Below the pieces are notes generated by a model. The model was not told the origin of the DNA and made no database searches. It worked only from the letters and a program-made list of their open reading frames with translations. 64,000 bases of DNA, from contig BPAJ01000002.1 in assembly GCA_019652555.1 (NCBI GenBank), forward strand, positions 1-64,000, given 5' to 3'. Every line of letters starts with the position of its first letter. Position 1 is the stretch's first letter. This stretch comes from Gammaproteobacteria bacterium. Its GTDB lineage: Bacteria; Pseudomonadota; Gammaproteobacteria; Magnimaribacterales; AG-339-G14. A program made the translations under genes and the position numbers. Below are positions 1 to 10,703 of this stretch, piece after piece.

Positions 1-417
1 AAAATTTTTATAGGGGATGGCAATTGCGCTGAATTTTGGGGGAGTTTTTTGGGCATATCCATTCCAGGCTGGGTTCTAATTTTGTTGCGCGGGAATTTCT
101 TTCTTTCCCCAAATCAAGATGGTCAATATCTATAGTTAGATGAGGTCAATGTATCAATGAGTTTAAATATTTTAGTCTTATTAATTTCTTTAGGACCTGG
201 GTTTCATCTACATTTTCTTAAAATTACGGACCAAAATCTCCAAGGTGAAAATCAAAATTCATATTGGATGAGAAGTTCAAAGCTTTCCCCGAAGATATCA
301 ATAAGATTGGCCAGATCTGACTTCGTTCCCACTCCAATAAATGAGTTGAAGATTCTTGGGTGGAAAGTTACTCTGGAAGATTGGCAGAGTGGAATTTGGA
401 ATCGGTGGTGAAGATAT

Positions 418-1051
418 CATGCCCGATGGCAGCTATCACTTTCAGCATCAGATCAATCCCCAAACAGCAGATGGGTGGATTGTGCTGTTGTACAGCTGAA
501 GAAATTTTAGTGCCCATTGATTCAAAATTTTATTCCGGCCAATACCGTTCCTATCAAGAAGCGGGAACAGATACCGATCGACAAACCGTTTTGCGTGATT
601 TACGCACGGATTTTAAGAGATCCCGAAGACATCTCAGAAAAATACATTTTGAAAAAATTCAACTACGAATTAGCTGTTTTGTATATCGCCTCAGAAAAGC
701 TCATCGACCTGGATAAAATTGAAGATTTGCGTCAAGAGTGTTTGACCGATAAGAAGATTTTGGGATTCAGGACCCAATACTTTGGCTCCCTTTTTTGGAT
801 ACCATCCGGGTAGGTCATCATTATCTAAAACTCAACCAGACAGCAGAGAAAGTTGCCACAGTGGTTGGGAACATTCAAAAGAATTCAAAAGCTTTGATTC
901 CAGTACCGAAAAGGTTCTTAAGAAATTGGAAGGCGCTTTAAAAGATGTCAACAGTCTTCAAACCAGAGTAAACGTTTTGGGCCGAACTCCGACCGAGGCG
1001 CAGATAGCTAAAAGAGACAGAAGAAGAAAAAATTTAAAATTTTCCCTTTAA
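418..1051 (+). pseudogene. RmuC-like DNA recombination protein remnant, frameshifted or error-damaged
   Basis: Pieces in different frames join as VPIDSKFYSGQYRSYQEA / ILRDPEDISEKYI / LAVLYIASEKL / GHHYLKLNQTAEKVATVVGNIQKN / STEKVLKKLEGALKDVNSLQTRVNVLGR, resembling the RmuC core and C-terminal region. By recognition only. Confidence 0.4.
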
Positions 1052-1068
1052 ATTTTAAAAATCGTCAT

Positions 1069-3333
1069 TTAAATTTTTATTCTTCTAACCAGCTTTTTAA
1101 AGTATAAATGTTTTTGAAATTTCACAAAAACATCTCTTATGGTATCTAAATCTCCTAATTCTCGTTCAGCATCTATGTTGGATTCGTATTTATTGGTTAT
1201 TATTGTTCCTAGCTTTCTATCATCAAGCTCATCAATGCCATCTTTGATGTAGTTATTAAGAACATAATCTATGAACTCCAATGCTCTCTTTTGAGAAAGG
1301 CATGAATATTTCCTTTGCTTTAGCTACCCGCTCAATTCTGGTAATGGGTTGACGCGCATAGCTGATATATTCAAGTACACAAAAAGATCACAATCTTTTG
1401 CATCTATCATTTCTTGAAGTCTTAATAAATCTGATTTTGCACAACCATTTTCTTCCAATTTTTTAGTAGTTCTCTTTCTCGTTATTGGATTTGCCCATAT
1501 CTCTTCAATTTATCTTCATCTTAAAAAAGCTTTGGTAAATGAAAAATGTTAAATATTTTTTTTATAAACTCTTCCGCGCCAATAGGCTTTCCATCTATCA
1601 TAAATATTGAGGCTGAGGCAGTTACTATTTTTCGCTTTTCCATCAGCAAGTTTTATTTTTAACCTTCTTCTTATGGGAGATTTTTCACAAATACACTCCA
1701 TTTCTCCACACACTTCACACTCTTCATCTTCATTTTCTGAAATTTCCCCCTCGAGAACCTCCAGGAACTGGCCCCTAAGGCTCACCATCCCAATCTGGCT
1801 CATTAAACTTCTGGTAGGCCCCAACAAAATCAATAACCGTAAAGTAGTCCTTGCCTTCCCATAAACGAGTTCCTCTACCAATTATCTGTTTGAATTCAAT
1901 CATGCTATTCACTATCGCATCAATACAATATTACGAATATTTCTTGCATCTACTCCATGGAGAGCTTTTTTGGGTAGTAGTTAATATAGTTGGAATCTCT
2001 TTTCGTTATCTTGAAAGTTACGCAGATGTATTTCGCCTTCAGTCCATCATTTGCCGTTACTCTTGCGCAATAATTAACATTAGAGCTAGAAGATTCTTGG
2101 TTGATTAAATCTCTAATTAATGCAGCATGTGGCTGATTGGCACAGAATACAATTGTTTTTTCATTTGGATTAATGGATGCCAACATCTCCTGAACCAATC
2201 TTCTTTCTCTTTCCTCAATTTCAATAGTTACGTTCCAGTCTTTTAAGTCATAAGTTTTTCCTTCCTAACCTCTCCTTCTTCAACGTCATCATCAGAATCG
2301 TAAATATACTCATCCATTGAACTTTCAATGATTTTTACTTTGAACGGTTAAGAATCCATTTTGGGATACCTTCTTTTAAACTGTAGGTGTAGACAGGTTC
2401 TCCAAAATATTCATAAGTGTCCGCATTGTCTTCCCGCTTAGGTGTAGCTGTTAAACCAATCTGAACTGCTGGTTTAAAGTATTCGAGTATTTCTCGCCAA
2501 GAGCTTTCATCTCTTGCACCGCCCCCGTGACACTCATCAATAATGATTAAATCAAAAAGTCTCTCTCATATTCCTTGTAATAAGGGTTTTTATCTTTGGG
2601 GCCGGGTAAAAGTTTGAAAGATGGAAAAAAAACACTGGCATTGTGGCGCCATTTTTTTTAGTTATTTCACTGGTTTTGCAAAGGCAGAATTCGGGAAAGT
2701 CAAACCCCAAAAAAGCTTGATTAGCTAAAATATTTCTGTCACCCAAAAAAAGAATACGGGGTGTTCTTCTCCCTTTTTTTAGTTTCCCATCGCGATTTAA
2801 ATAATTCCGCTTTTGAAGCTATTCTTGTCTTTCAGTTCCTGTAGAAAGGTAAATAATATTCGCTGTTTTATCGGGATTGCTTCCATTTTTTGTTAATTGC
2901 TTTTCAATGAGTACCTAACATATTTTCAGCCCCAAAAAGCTAAACTGCTTTTTTCGCCATTTATTTCTATCAGAAAAATTTTTATTCAAAGATCATCTGG
3001 AGAAGGAAATTGAAACAACCTTCCTTTCCTGTATGCATGTTTATTTCATAAATTTTTTTACCATTAGCAGCGTAAGTTGTGAAGTGAAATTTTTTTTGCA
3101 AATTTTTTTGCCTGCCCTCTCCTTCCCCCACCCAATTCCCCTTTTTGCTTCATAGCCCAAAATTCTATTTTTAAAAACAAGAACAAATCTGCGAAAAAGT
3201 TCCTTCTCTTTTTCCCCCCGGGTTTTTATCTCACCGTTTTTAATTGGGTACTCTCTTCTTTTCGGCCTTCAACCTCCCCCCAACCGGCCTTTTTGGTAGG
3301 ATCAATCAGTTGGCCCGTGTATCGCTTATTCAT
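1069..3333 (-). CDS. hsdR: Type I restriction enzyme R subunit (HsdR, DEAD/DEAH helicase/translocase), multiple frameshifts
   Basis: Minus-strand fragments in order: [168 protein letters not shown]-terminal [27 protein letters not shown]...[19 protein letters not shown]. Confidence 0.85.
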
Positions 3334-3340
3334 TGACTTA

Positions 3341-3925
3341 TCACTTGCCTTTTATCTGTTCAGAAAGAAGTAAAGATTTTAATTGCATAAGTTCTTTTTC
3401 CTTTTTCTGAGCCCCAATAATTGCCATATCAATAATAAAAAGGCTGCATAAAGTTTCTAAACAATTTGTTTTGTATTGGGAGAGGGGGGTGGAGAACGGG
3501 ACTGATTTTATGTATCTGATTCACGCTTGCTTGGTTTTACTGTTTTGTTCCTTCCCAAAAGCCACTTTGAAATAACGAAAACAAAAACATATTGGAGTAG
3601 CTGCATCCCTTCCCCAATCGTGGATTGAGATTGATTCCGTGAAATAGGGGGTTGTTGCCATCAAAAATTTCCTTTTCCCCCCGTGTATTGGGCTGTTTTG
3701 TGGCTGAACAAGATTCGCCCTTTTCAAGCCTTGCTTTGCTCTCTGCTTTTCATTGAGCTCTGCAAATCCAGTCCTTTCTAATTTATAGTCTATCTCTCGT
3801 TTCTATTCTTGTTATCTTTTCCCCCACTTTTGTCTTGCTTGCAGTTAACCCCCTTCTGTATCAGCGTTAACACGTTCCCAAAGCAGCAGCGAGTCCACAT
3901 CACAGCAACCCCCAATCGCTGACAT
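3341..3925 (-). CDS. hsdS: Type I restriction specificity subunit (HsdS), apparently single-TRD/half-size, frameshifted
   Basis: FGNVLTLIQKGVNCKQDKSGGK-ITRIET...DYKLERTGFAELNEKQRAKQGLKR...NSPIHGGK...PLFHGINL...GFWEGTK...PLPIQNKIV..KL...LLLSEQIKGK*. Lies between hsdM and hsdR. Start uncertain (ATG at 3925 or 3900). Confidence 0.7.
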
Positions 3926-5327
3926 GGCTATGGCTGTTCATTATCGGGGCCCATCTCAGCGAGTATTTCGATGGGAGAGTTTTCACTGGTGTCTTCAACA
4001 TTTGGGTTTTAGGGGGTAAGTCCCAAGTTTCTTTATCAATATCATCGATAGAGACTGTCCACGAATTATCGCTATCTTTTTTTGTCCTCTGCAAAGTCTT
4101 AAAGTTTTCCCTAAATCCCTCTCATTGGTGAGTTTTTTTCCAAGACTTCTTCGAGATTAAGTTGGTAGTACCAAACTTTCTCAGTTGCAGTGCCTTTGTA
4201 AAAAAAAGGCCCGACTGTCTTAACACCTGTGCCCGTAAAACCCCCTTGGGGGTAACACCAGTATGGAGTAAAATATTACCTCTTAAAGTAACTGCTTTCT
4301 AAATTCCCCTTTGGCGTTATCACTTTCCTAAAAGGGTTTTTTTGATAACAACCCCCACCGCCTTTTCAGATTTTGATAAAGTGTTTTAAAACAGATAAGC
4401 CGTTTCGCTAGTGCGGAAAAGGGAAGTTCTCTTGTATCTCTTTTCGCTCCCTTTCCCCCAAAGGAAGGTTACCCAAAAACGGCATCGACTCTTCCTTTCC
4501 CGGATATCCCAGATTTTCTCACCTAAGGTATTGGGATCCCGAATGTTTGGTGCTTCAATACCATGCGGGGGTCATATTCATGATACCGATGATGTGGGGG
4601 AGAGATTTTTTTCCTTTCCGTAAAACGTTCGTTGTTGAATGTTTCGTATTCTTTAACTGAAGTCTTTTCTATCTCGCATATAGTTGTGGGGTTCACCCAA
4701 AAACCCAGCACTACCTACCGCGCCGTCATATACTTTATTTTTTTAACTGGGGTTTGACACCCCAACATTTGGGTTTTTAAAAAGAGGACGAGGGGTGTAG
4801 TACTCCACCACCATTTTGGCCCGCATTACCCATGTTTTAATCTTGTCTTCATAGAGACTACTCATCTCATGCTTTTCTTCATTACTTTGAAAGCGAAGTT
4901 CATCAACTGTATCGATGGCATCACGTAGACTATAGCCACTTTGTAGCTCATTTTTGATTTATTAAATATTTCACCAATTTTGTATTCAATCGTATTAGCG
5001 CTTTCGCTTTTGTCTTAAAACTGGCAAAGAAAGGGAAATAAAAGGTTATCTACAAACTTTTTTAAATCATCACCTGACAGCGTGGCCTTAAAATCAAGTT
5101 TGCCATCTGCAGTTTTTGGGGCTGCCCAAGTTTTCCAACGGTACTCTTCTGAAATGATACAGCTATAAGATTGACCACTCAGCGGCAGTAGTCTTTTTTT
5201 CTATCTCATAGTCATCGAGATATTTTAGAAACATCATCCAGGAAGATTGCTCAATGTAATCGAGTTCAGTAGTACATCCAGCATCTTGTCTAAGAATTGC
5301 ATCTAATCTTTCAAGATATTTTCAAAC
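3926..5327 (-). CDS. hsdM: Type I restriction-modification M subunit (N6-adenine methyltransferase), frameshifted
   Basis: RLDAILRQDAGCTTELDYIEQSSWMMFLKYLDDYEIEKK; NTIEYKIGEIFN..KNELQSGYSLRDAIDTVDELRFQSNEEKHEMSSLYEDKIKTMGNA; motif I VYDGAVGSAGFL; IEAPNIRDPNTLGEKIWDI..R; damaged NPPFGG; FFYKGTATEKVWYYQLNLEEVLEK; NSWTVSIDDIDKETWDL. Ends approximate. Confidence 0.85.
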
Positions 5328-5371
5328 ATATTTATTAAAAAATTAACTGTGTTGGTATTTTATAAATTTTT

Positions 5372-5648
5372 TTAATTCAAAAAAAAACTTTTTTCCTCGT
5401 CGTCAACTATATATCTAGATTTAATCATTTTCAGCGCAATATTGTTTTTATATCTGTTGTAAACAATCTGACAGTCCCACGCTAAATTACGATCCAAGTT
5501 AGAGATCTCCTGCAAATATTGCCCATTTGCGTAAATTCGTTCAACTACAAAAAATAATAAGATTGCTATTAAGATTCTAAATAAGGCTCTGCCGTTATCA
5601 AATAAAATAGAAATAAAGCTCAGCTTGGATAAAATTTAAACATTAAAA
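5372..5648 (-). CDS. Hypothetical small membrane protein (one indel needed near the start)
   Basis: Open frame ILSKLSFISILFDNGRALFRILIAILLFFVVERIYANGQYLQEISNLDRNLAWDCQIVYNRYKNNIALKMIKSRYIVDDEEKSFFLN*; an ATG upstream is restored by a 1-nt shift. Confidence 0.35.
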
Positions 5649-5873
5649 CCAAGTTCCTAAGAATAATAATGCTGCAACACTTACAGTTTTGTTAGTGTAG
5701 TCTTCCCAAATGGTGTCCTCTTCCATAGCTACTAGCTCTAAGTATTCTTCTGTAGAAAGCTCATTTTTGTTTCTGCCATAGTTATATAAATTTTCATCAA
5801 CATTAAACATTGCTTGTCTTCGGACTTTTTGACGAAGATTTTTACGCTGTTTTTTCACCATATCTTTAATCAT
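5643..5873 (-). CDS. Hypothetical protein
   Basis: 76-aa ORF with plausible composition and a C-terminal hydrophobic stretch; upstream of hsdM on the same strand. Confidence 0.4.
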   Translation of the reverse strand: MIKDMVKKQRKNLRQKVRRQAMFNVDENLYNYGRNKNELSTEEYLELVAMEEDTIWEDYTNKTVSVAALLFLGTWF

Positions 5874-6068
5874 TTTGTTGCCCCATAAATAAAACTTGTT
5901 TCATTTTCTTTAACGAAAAAGCGAAACAATTGTTACAAAGGTATTAAAAATATTTCAGAATGAGCTTTGATACCTAGGTCTCTATCTTTAACTTGATGTA
6001 TCTTTTTAAGATCATAATTCAAGTCTGCTTGCGGTCTTGAATAATGCTTTTATGTTTTTTAATTTCAT

Positions 6069-6945
6069 CTAAAGAACGGCCATTTTTCCCAGCTTTTTTT
6101 TCCAAGCTACTCGCGCAACATTGTGAGGTGCGCTTGGTTTTCCTTGGTCCTTTGCTTCATAAGCGATAAATTTTATTTTCATAAATTGGATCTTACATAG
6201 GTGTAAGTTATCAATTTTCCCCAGCATTTCAATGAAATTTTTGGTTGGTGGAATTTTATCTAAATCCTTTATTGGTCTATAGCGAATTAACTCAACCCCG
6301 GCATCATTTATTCTTAGCCACTCGTCTAGGGCTTGGAAAGTACCGCCTTTGGATACTTGATAATAATCGGAAGTAACGATGTCGTATTTTCCTTGTCTCT
6401 TAAAATATAGGGCATTTTTTTCATAATAAGGCCCCCTCGGGATCTTCCTTTTTAATCCAATATACAAATTCTTTGGTAAAAAAATAAAAAAACACCTTTC
6501 ATATAGGCATCTATCATCTCCAAGTATTCGGGTGACTCATCGTTTAAACCTATCAAAAAACTGTTCAATATATTGTCATGATATTGAAGAGCTGCTTGAG
6601 TCATATCGTAATCCACACCAAACCAAATGTTTCTTTTATGCCATGCTGCTATCTCAGGAGAAGATCCAGGTCTCAAATTACTGTTTAAGCTCCTTGTCTT
6701 AATTACCGGTCAACTGCTTTTTGCGGCTCTATAAACTTATCTCGAAAATCGTAAGCAATATATTTCATATTCATTAGGATCCCAGTCAGTGACCGGAGGA
6801 ATTTAACAAGGAGGTAATTGTTATTTTGTATTCTTACCTTCATCATCCTCATCTCTTTTGAAGCTTTTGAAGGAAAGGATTTGAAAATTACAGAAGGAGG
6901 TTCTTTATAAATAGGGTGATCCTCAGGGAGCATTTTAATACCCAA
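6069..6945 (-). pseudogene. Hypothetical protein split over three ORFs (6703-6945, 6452-6676, 6069-6467)
   Basis: Three consecutive same-strand ORFs with coding-like composition, each interrupted in indel-rich sequence. Family not recognised. Confidence 0.4.
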
Positions 6946-7181
6946 GCGCTCACATAACTCTTCTAGAGTTTCTGGTTCTTTTTCTTTTATTGAATCCTTT
7001 TTCTTTCATAATTTAGTAAACTACCATATCTGGAATTTGTTACAAAATTTTAAATTTTGTCTCGACATTTTTTGTCGCTTAAAGAAGTTTAAATTTGAAC
7101 TTTTATCATCTCTAGCTGACTAAACTATGATGCAGAATTTGTTCAATTACTCAAACAAAAATTCTTAAAATTATTGTTGTT

Positions 7182-7897
7182 TTGGCTTTTAGCAGCTCTT
7201 TAGTCTATCTAAATTCTCCCGTCTTCGAAGACCAACCTGGGCCGGACTTTTCTGAATTCATGTCCTATTTAATTTATTTGGAAGAGGACGGCTCAACCAT
7301 GCTTTATAGCGATGCCGAAAAGAATTCGATAACGATCGCTAGTTGGGCTCTTTATCGACATCAAATTTCAGCGCATACCTCTTTTCAAGGCATTGTGGCT
7401 GATGAAAATTGTCCTTTCTTTGGAATCACACAAAACGCGTTCGCGACAAGCACGACATCATTGAAGTTCTAAATAATGATGAATCGGTTTTATTGAACTA
7501 CTCTGGTTGTAAGACTGGGATAGATAACAAAACACAAAACGATTTCATCAGCTTCAATTCTAAAGAAGGGCCCAAAGAAATTGCTCAGTATCATCAATTA
7601 GATCAAGAATTCTCTGTATTTTTAATTACCGATGGCTGGTGGTGGGCATCAAGGTTCAATCGAGAGATAAATTCAAACATCACTCATGGACTTTTTGAAA
7701 AGGATCCCCGGAATTTCTGCCGTGTCTGGACGGAGCTTTTATATGTACCTATAGGACTCTCACTACGCCTGGGGACCTTTGAGAGATTTTTTTTCAGAAG
7801 GTCAAGAATATTGTATTCCAGAATTAGAGGAGGCCTTGTGAAATCAAAAAAGAGGTCAAAAGTGAAAAAAAGAGTAGAAAAAAAAAAATTCCTTTAA
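7182..7897 (+). pseudogene. Hypothetical secreted or membrane protein, frameshifted
   Basis: ORFs 7182-7472 and 7409-7897 are consecutive frames of one probable reading (hydrophobic N-terminus KILKIIVVLAFSSSLVYL, then FSEFMSYLIYLEED). Confidence 0.4.
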
Positions 7898-7959
7898 AGA
7901 GAATTAATAAATCAGATGAGGAGCAATTAAAACCTAAAATAATTTTTGATTTATAAATT

Positions 7960-8270
7960 ATGTTTTTTAACGAAGCGCAAATGTTGGTTTTTGGCTTGGT
8001 TTTTTGGCTCTTTTGGTTTGGCATTGACCTGCTCGATTACATATAAAGAAATCCAAAAAATCCGATAATCCTTACGAAGAAATCTCAGAAGAAGCTATTT
8101 ATTATGACCAAGAAAACAAGGTATGGCTGTGGGAAGTGGATGGGCACTTATTTTCCAACGAGGAATTTCATATGAATCAAGGCGGTAAAATTGAAGATTT
8201 TGAAAATTGGATCCGAGACAAAGAACCCGTCGATTCCATTGAAGACGTGACTTCTTATAAAGTACACTAA
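7960..8270 (+). CDS. Hypothetical small membrane protein with one internal frameshift
   Basis: MFFNEAQMLVFGLVFWLFWFGIDLLDYI (shift near 8042) KKSKKSDNPYEEISEEAIYYDQENKVWLWEVDGHLFSNEEFHMNQGGKIEDFENWIRDKEPVDSIEDVTSYKVH*. Confidence 0.45.
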
Positions 8271-8289
8271 ATTCTTTAGGAGACTTTCG

Positions 8290-8763
8290 ATGAAACAACT
8301 AATTTATCTATTCGCTGTAGTGATGGTATTTTCTGCCTGTAGCAGTAATGTGGATGCCAATAAAAAAATGGCAGGTGATTTTCTAGACCTAGCGCTATCG
8401 GCAAATCCTTTGGATGCGCAGGAACTCACGCATCCTGATTTTAAATTTGTCTTTATGGGCAATACTGAGATATCAAATATCCCTTACGATCGAAATGCCT
8501 ACTTCGACTATTGGTTGCCTGAAGTGGTGGGTAAATTACTACCAACTGGAATCACTCTGACAACTACCGATATGATTGCCGATGAAGATGGTGTTGCTGT
8601 CATCATGGAAGGTGATGCTGAAGGTATCAATGGCGAATACGACAATAAGTATGTGTTCGTTTATAAGTTCAAAGATGGCAAAATCTTTTCCATTCACGAA
8701 TACAACAGCGATCTTTTGGTAGCAACCAGGCTGTATAAAAATAAACTCGTCCCAAGTGACTAA
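8290..8763 (+). CDS. SnoaL/NTF2-like putative lipoprotein
   Basis: Lipobox VFSACSS, then NTF2-like pattern (GDFLDLALSANPLDAQELTHPDFKF...GDAEGINGEYDNKYVFVYKFKDGKIFSIHEYNSD). RBS-like AGGAGA upstream. Confidence 0.75.
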   Translation: MKQLIYLFAVVMVFSACSSNVDANKKMAGDFLDLALSANPLDAQELTHPDFKFVFMGNTEISNIPYDRNAYFDYWLPEVVGKLLPTGITLTTTDMIADEDGVAVIMEGDAEGINGEYDNKYVFVYKFKDGKIFSIHEYNSDLLVATRLYKNKLVPSD

Positions 8764-9223
8764 AGTCTATAAAGGCTTTTATATTCTTGCACTTAGCCTT
8801 GTTGCAAGTGTTTTAGGTGCATATACCGCTATAGAAAATATCTTTGTTGTTGACGGAGATACCATCAAAGGGAATTTAGATAGCAAGAGAATTACCATTC
8901 GCTTGGTTGAAATTGATGCTCCAGAAATGGATCAACCGTTTGGGGTTGAATCCAAAAGATTTTTGAAAAAACTTATTGAAAATAAAAAAGTGACTTTGAT
9001 TTCTGAAGGCAAAGACCGTTATGGCAGGACTTTAGGAGAGTTATTTGTTAACAAAGATAATATAAATGAGACAATGGTTAAGTCAGGTTTTGCTTGGGTT
9101 TACGATAGGTATGTAAAAAGTCCTTTACTGTATTCTTATCAAGATGAAGCAAAATCTAAAAATTTAGGCATATGGCAATCTGAAAATCCAATTGCGCCAT
9201 GGGTGTGGCGCAGAAAAAAATGA
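8756..9223 (+). CDS. Thermonuclease family protein (SNase-like)
   Basis: VVDGDTIKG...RITIRLVEIDAPEMDQPFGVESKRFLKKLI...DRYGRTLGELF...VKSGFAWVYDRY...AKSKNLGIWQ. Confidence 0.9.
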   Translation: MTKVYKGFYILALSLVASVLGAYTAIENIFVVDGDTIKGNLDSKRITIRLVEIDAPEMDQPFGVESKRFLKKLIENKKVTLISEGKDRYGRTLGELFVNKDNINETMVKSGFAWVYDRYVKSPLLYSYQDEAKSKNLGIWQSENPIAPWVWRRKK

Positions 9224-9237
9224 ATTAGAATGTTTTC

Positions 9238-10257
9238 ATGCGAGCTTTTTTAACCAAACTCTTGTTCAAGCTACCTAAGGGTATTCTCATAAAATGGTCG
9301 GGTAAGGAGCAAATTCAAAAAGGTTACCGAAAACTTGATCCTGGTTTTCAATATTTGTTGAAGGTGATGAATGATTCTGGCGCTTCGCTCGATACCACTA
9401 AGCCTGCCGCAGACTTACGAAAAGATTTTGAAGAAGGAAGGAGCTTGATTTCTGCTTCTCTGCCCTCGGGAATAAAAATCACTGATCATTACATCAAAAC
9501 AAATGACCATGAAATAAAAGTGAGAGAATATTCGCCAGAAACAATTGGAAATATTTATCCTGCATTAGTTTATTTTCACGGTGGTGGATGGGTCATTGGT
9601 AGTATCGATTCCCATGAAGCATTCACGGGATTTTTAGCAAAAGAATTAAAAGCAAAGGTATTTTCAGTTGATTACCGACTGGCTCCAGAACATCCCTTTC
9701 CGATTCCTTTAGCAGACTGTGAAGCAGCCTATAATTGGATTAAAGACAATGCTCTAGATTTGGGAATAAATCCAAATCGTGTTTCTGTTGGTGGAGACAG
9801 TGCTGGTGGAAATTTGGCTGCTGCCCTTTGCGTAAAATGCCAACAAGAAGAGCTAATGATGCCTAAAGCTCAGCTGCTGATTTATCCTGTTACCGATCTC
9901 ACTTTAGAGAATCCATCAATCGATGAAATGGCTGACGGCTTTTTCTTGACCAAAGACTCAATGCATTTTTTTAGAGAACAGTATCTTGAGAATGAAGATC
10001 TAGCAAAAGATCCTTTGGTCTCTCCTCTTTTTGCCGAAGACCTCTCAGGACATCCGCCGGCTGTTGTTGTGACTGCTGGTTTCGATCCGCTTAGAGATGA
10101 AGGTGATAAGTATGCTCAAGCTTTAAGGCAGGCGAACGTTGAAATCTATCATCGTACCCATGATAGCTATATTCATGGCTTTGTTAACATGATGATGGTC
10201 AATGGAGTTGTTTACGCTCTCAAAAGAATATGCGACGACTTTAAAAAGATTTTTTGA
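9238..10257 (+). CDS. Alpha/beta hydrolase (HSL-type esterase/lipase)
   Basis: YFHGGGWVIGS, VDYRLAPEHPFP, GGDSAGGNLAA. Confidence 0.92.
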   Translation: MRAFLTKLLFKLPKGILIKWSGKEQIQKGYRKLDPGFQYLLKVMNDSGASLDTTKPAADLRKDFEEGRSLISASLPSGIKITDHYIKTNDHEIKVREYSPETIGNIYPALVYFHGGGWVIGSIDSHEAFTGFLAKELKAKVFSVDYRLAPEHPFPIPLADCEAAYNWIKDNALDLGINPNRVSVGGDSAGGNLAAALCVKCQQEELMMPKAQLLIYPVTDLTLENPSIDEMADGFFLTKDSMHFFREQYLENEDLAKDPLVSPLFAEDLSGHPPAVVVTAGFDPLRDEGDKYAQALRQANVEIYHRTHDSYIHGFVNMMMVNGVVYALKRICDDFKKIF

Positions 10258-10293
10258 GTTAAACTAAAATCATAAAATTTTAAGGAGAAAATT

Positions 10294-10674
10294 ATGAAAA
10301 AACTTATGTTAACAATTCTTTTTTTATCCCTTTCTACATTAGCTTTCTCTGGTTATAAGGACGTGGTGAAGATGAAGTTGAGTGATGGCTGTTCAATGCA
10401 AGATATCGTTGAGCTAAAAGATAACTTCAACAGCATAATGAAGAAAAATGGTTATGACTACAATGCAGAAATCTGGATGCCTACTTTTTATCCTGAAGAA
10501 ACTGCAGGTCACTTTTATTGGGTTGGTACAGCACCAGATTTGGCTGACTTTGGACCAGAATTTACCAGATACTTCAATGAAGTTTCAAAAGGTTCTACTC
10601 CTGAAGCAAAACTTGAAAATGATTTTAATAAATGCAGAACTGAGGTTTCTCGAAGCGGTTTTCAAGCTCAATGA
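10294..10674 (+). CDS. Secreted hypothetical protein, putative single dimeric alpha/beta-barrel-like domain
   Basis: Signal peptide MKKLMLTILFLSLSTLAFSG, good SD AAGGAGA; about 100-aa domain resembling repeats in other secreted proteins of this window. Confidence 0.6.
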   Translation: MKKLMLTILFLSLSTLAFSGYKDVVKMKLSDGCSMQDIVELKDNFNSIMKKNGYDYNAEIWMPTFYPEETAGHFYWVGTAPDLADFGPEFTRYFNEVSKGSTPEAKLENDFNKCRTEVSRSGFQAQ

Positions 10675-10703
10675 TATTTTAAGTAGCCGAAGATAACCTT
10701 TGG

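Noticed and set aside
360-716. 118-aa ORF overlapping the RmuC-like remnant
   Set aside because: Only part of it carries RmuC-like residues; the rest is an out-of-frame read-through caused by indels.
2552-4711. Short ORFs at 2552-2746, 3521-3727, 4411-4623 and 4523-4711 as independent genes
   Set aside because: All fall inside frameshifted hsdR/hsdS/hsdM and are fragments or artefacts of it.
2560-4800. Runs of identical bases as meaningful low-complexity repeats
   Set aside because: Runs interrupt conserved codons at the expected homopolymer positions; best explained by sequencing error.
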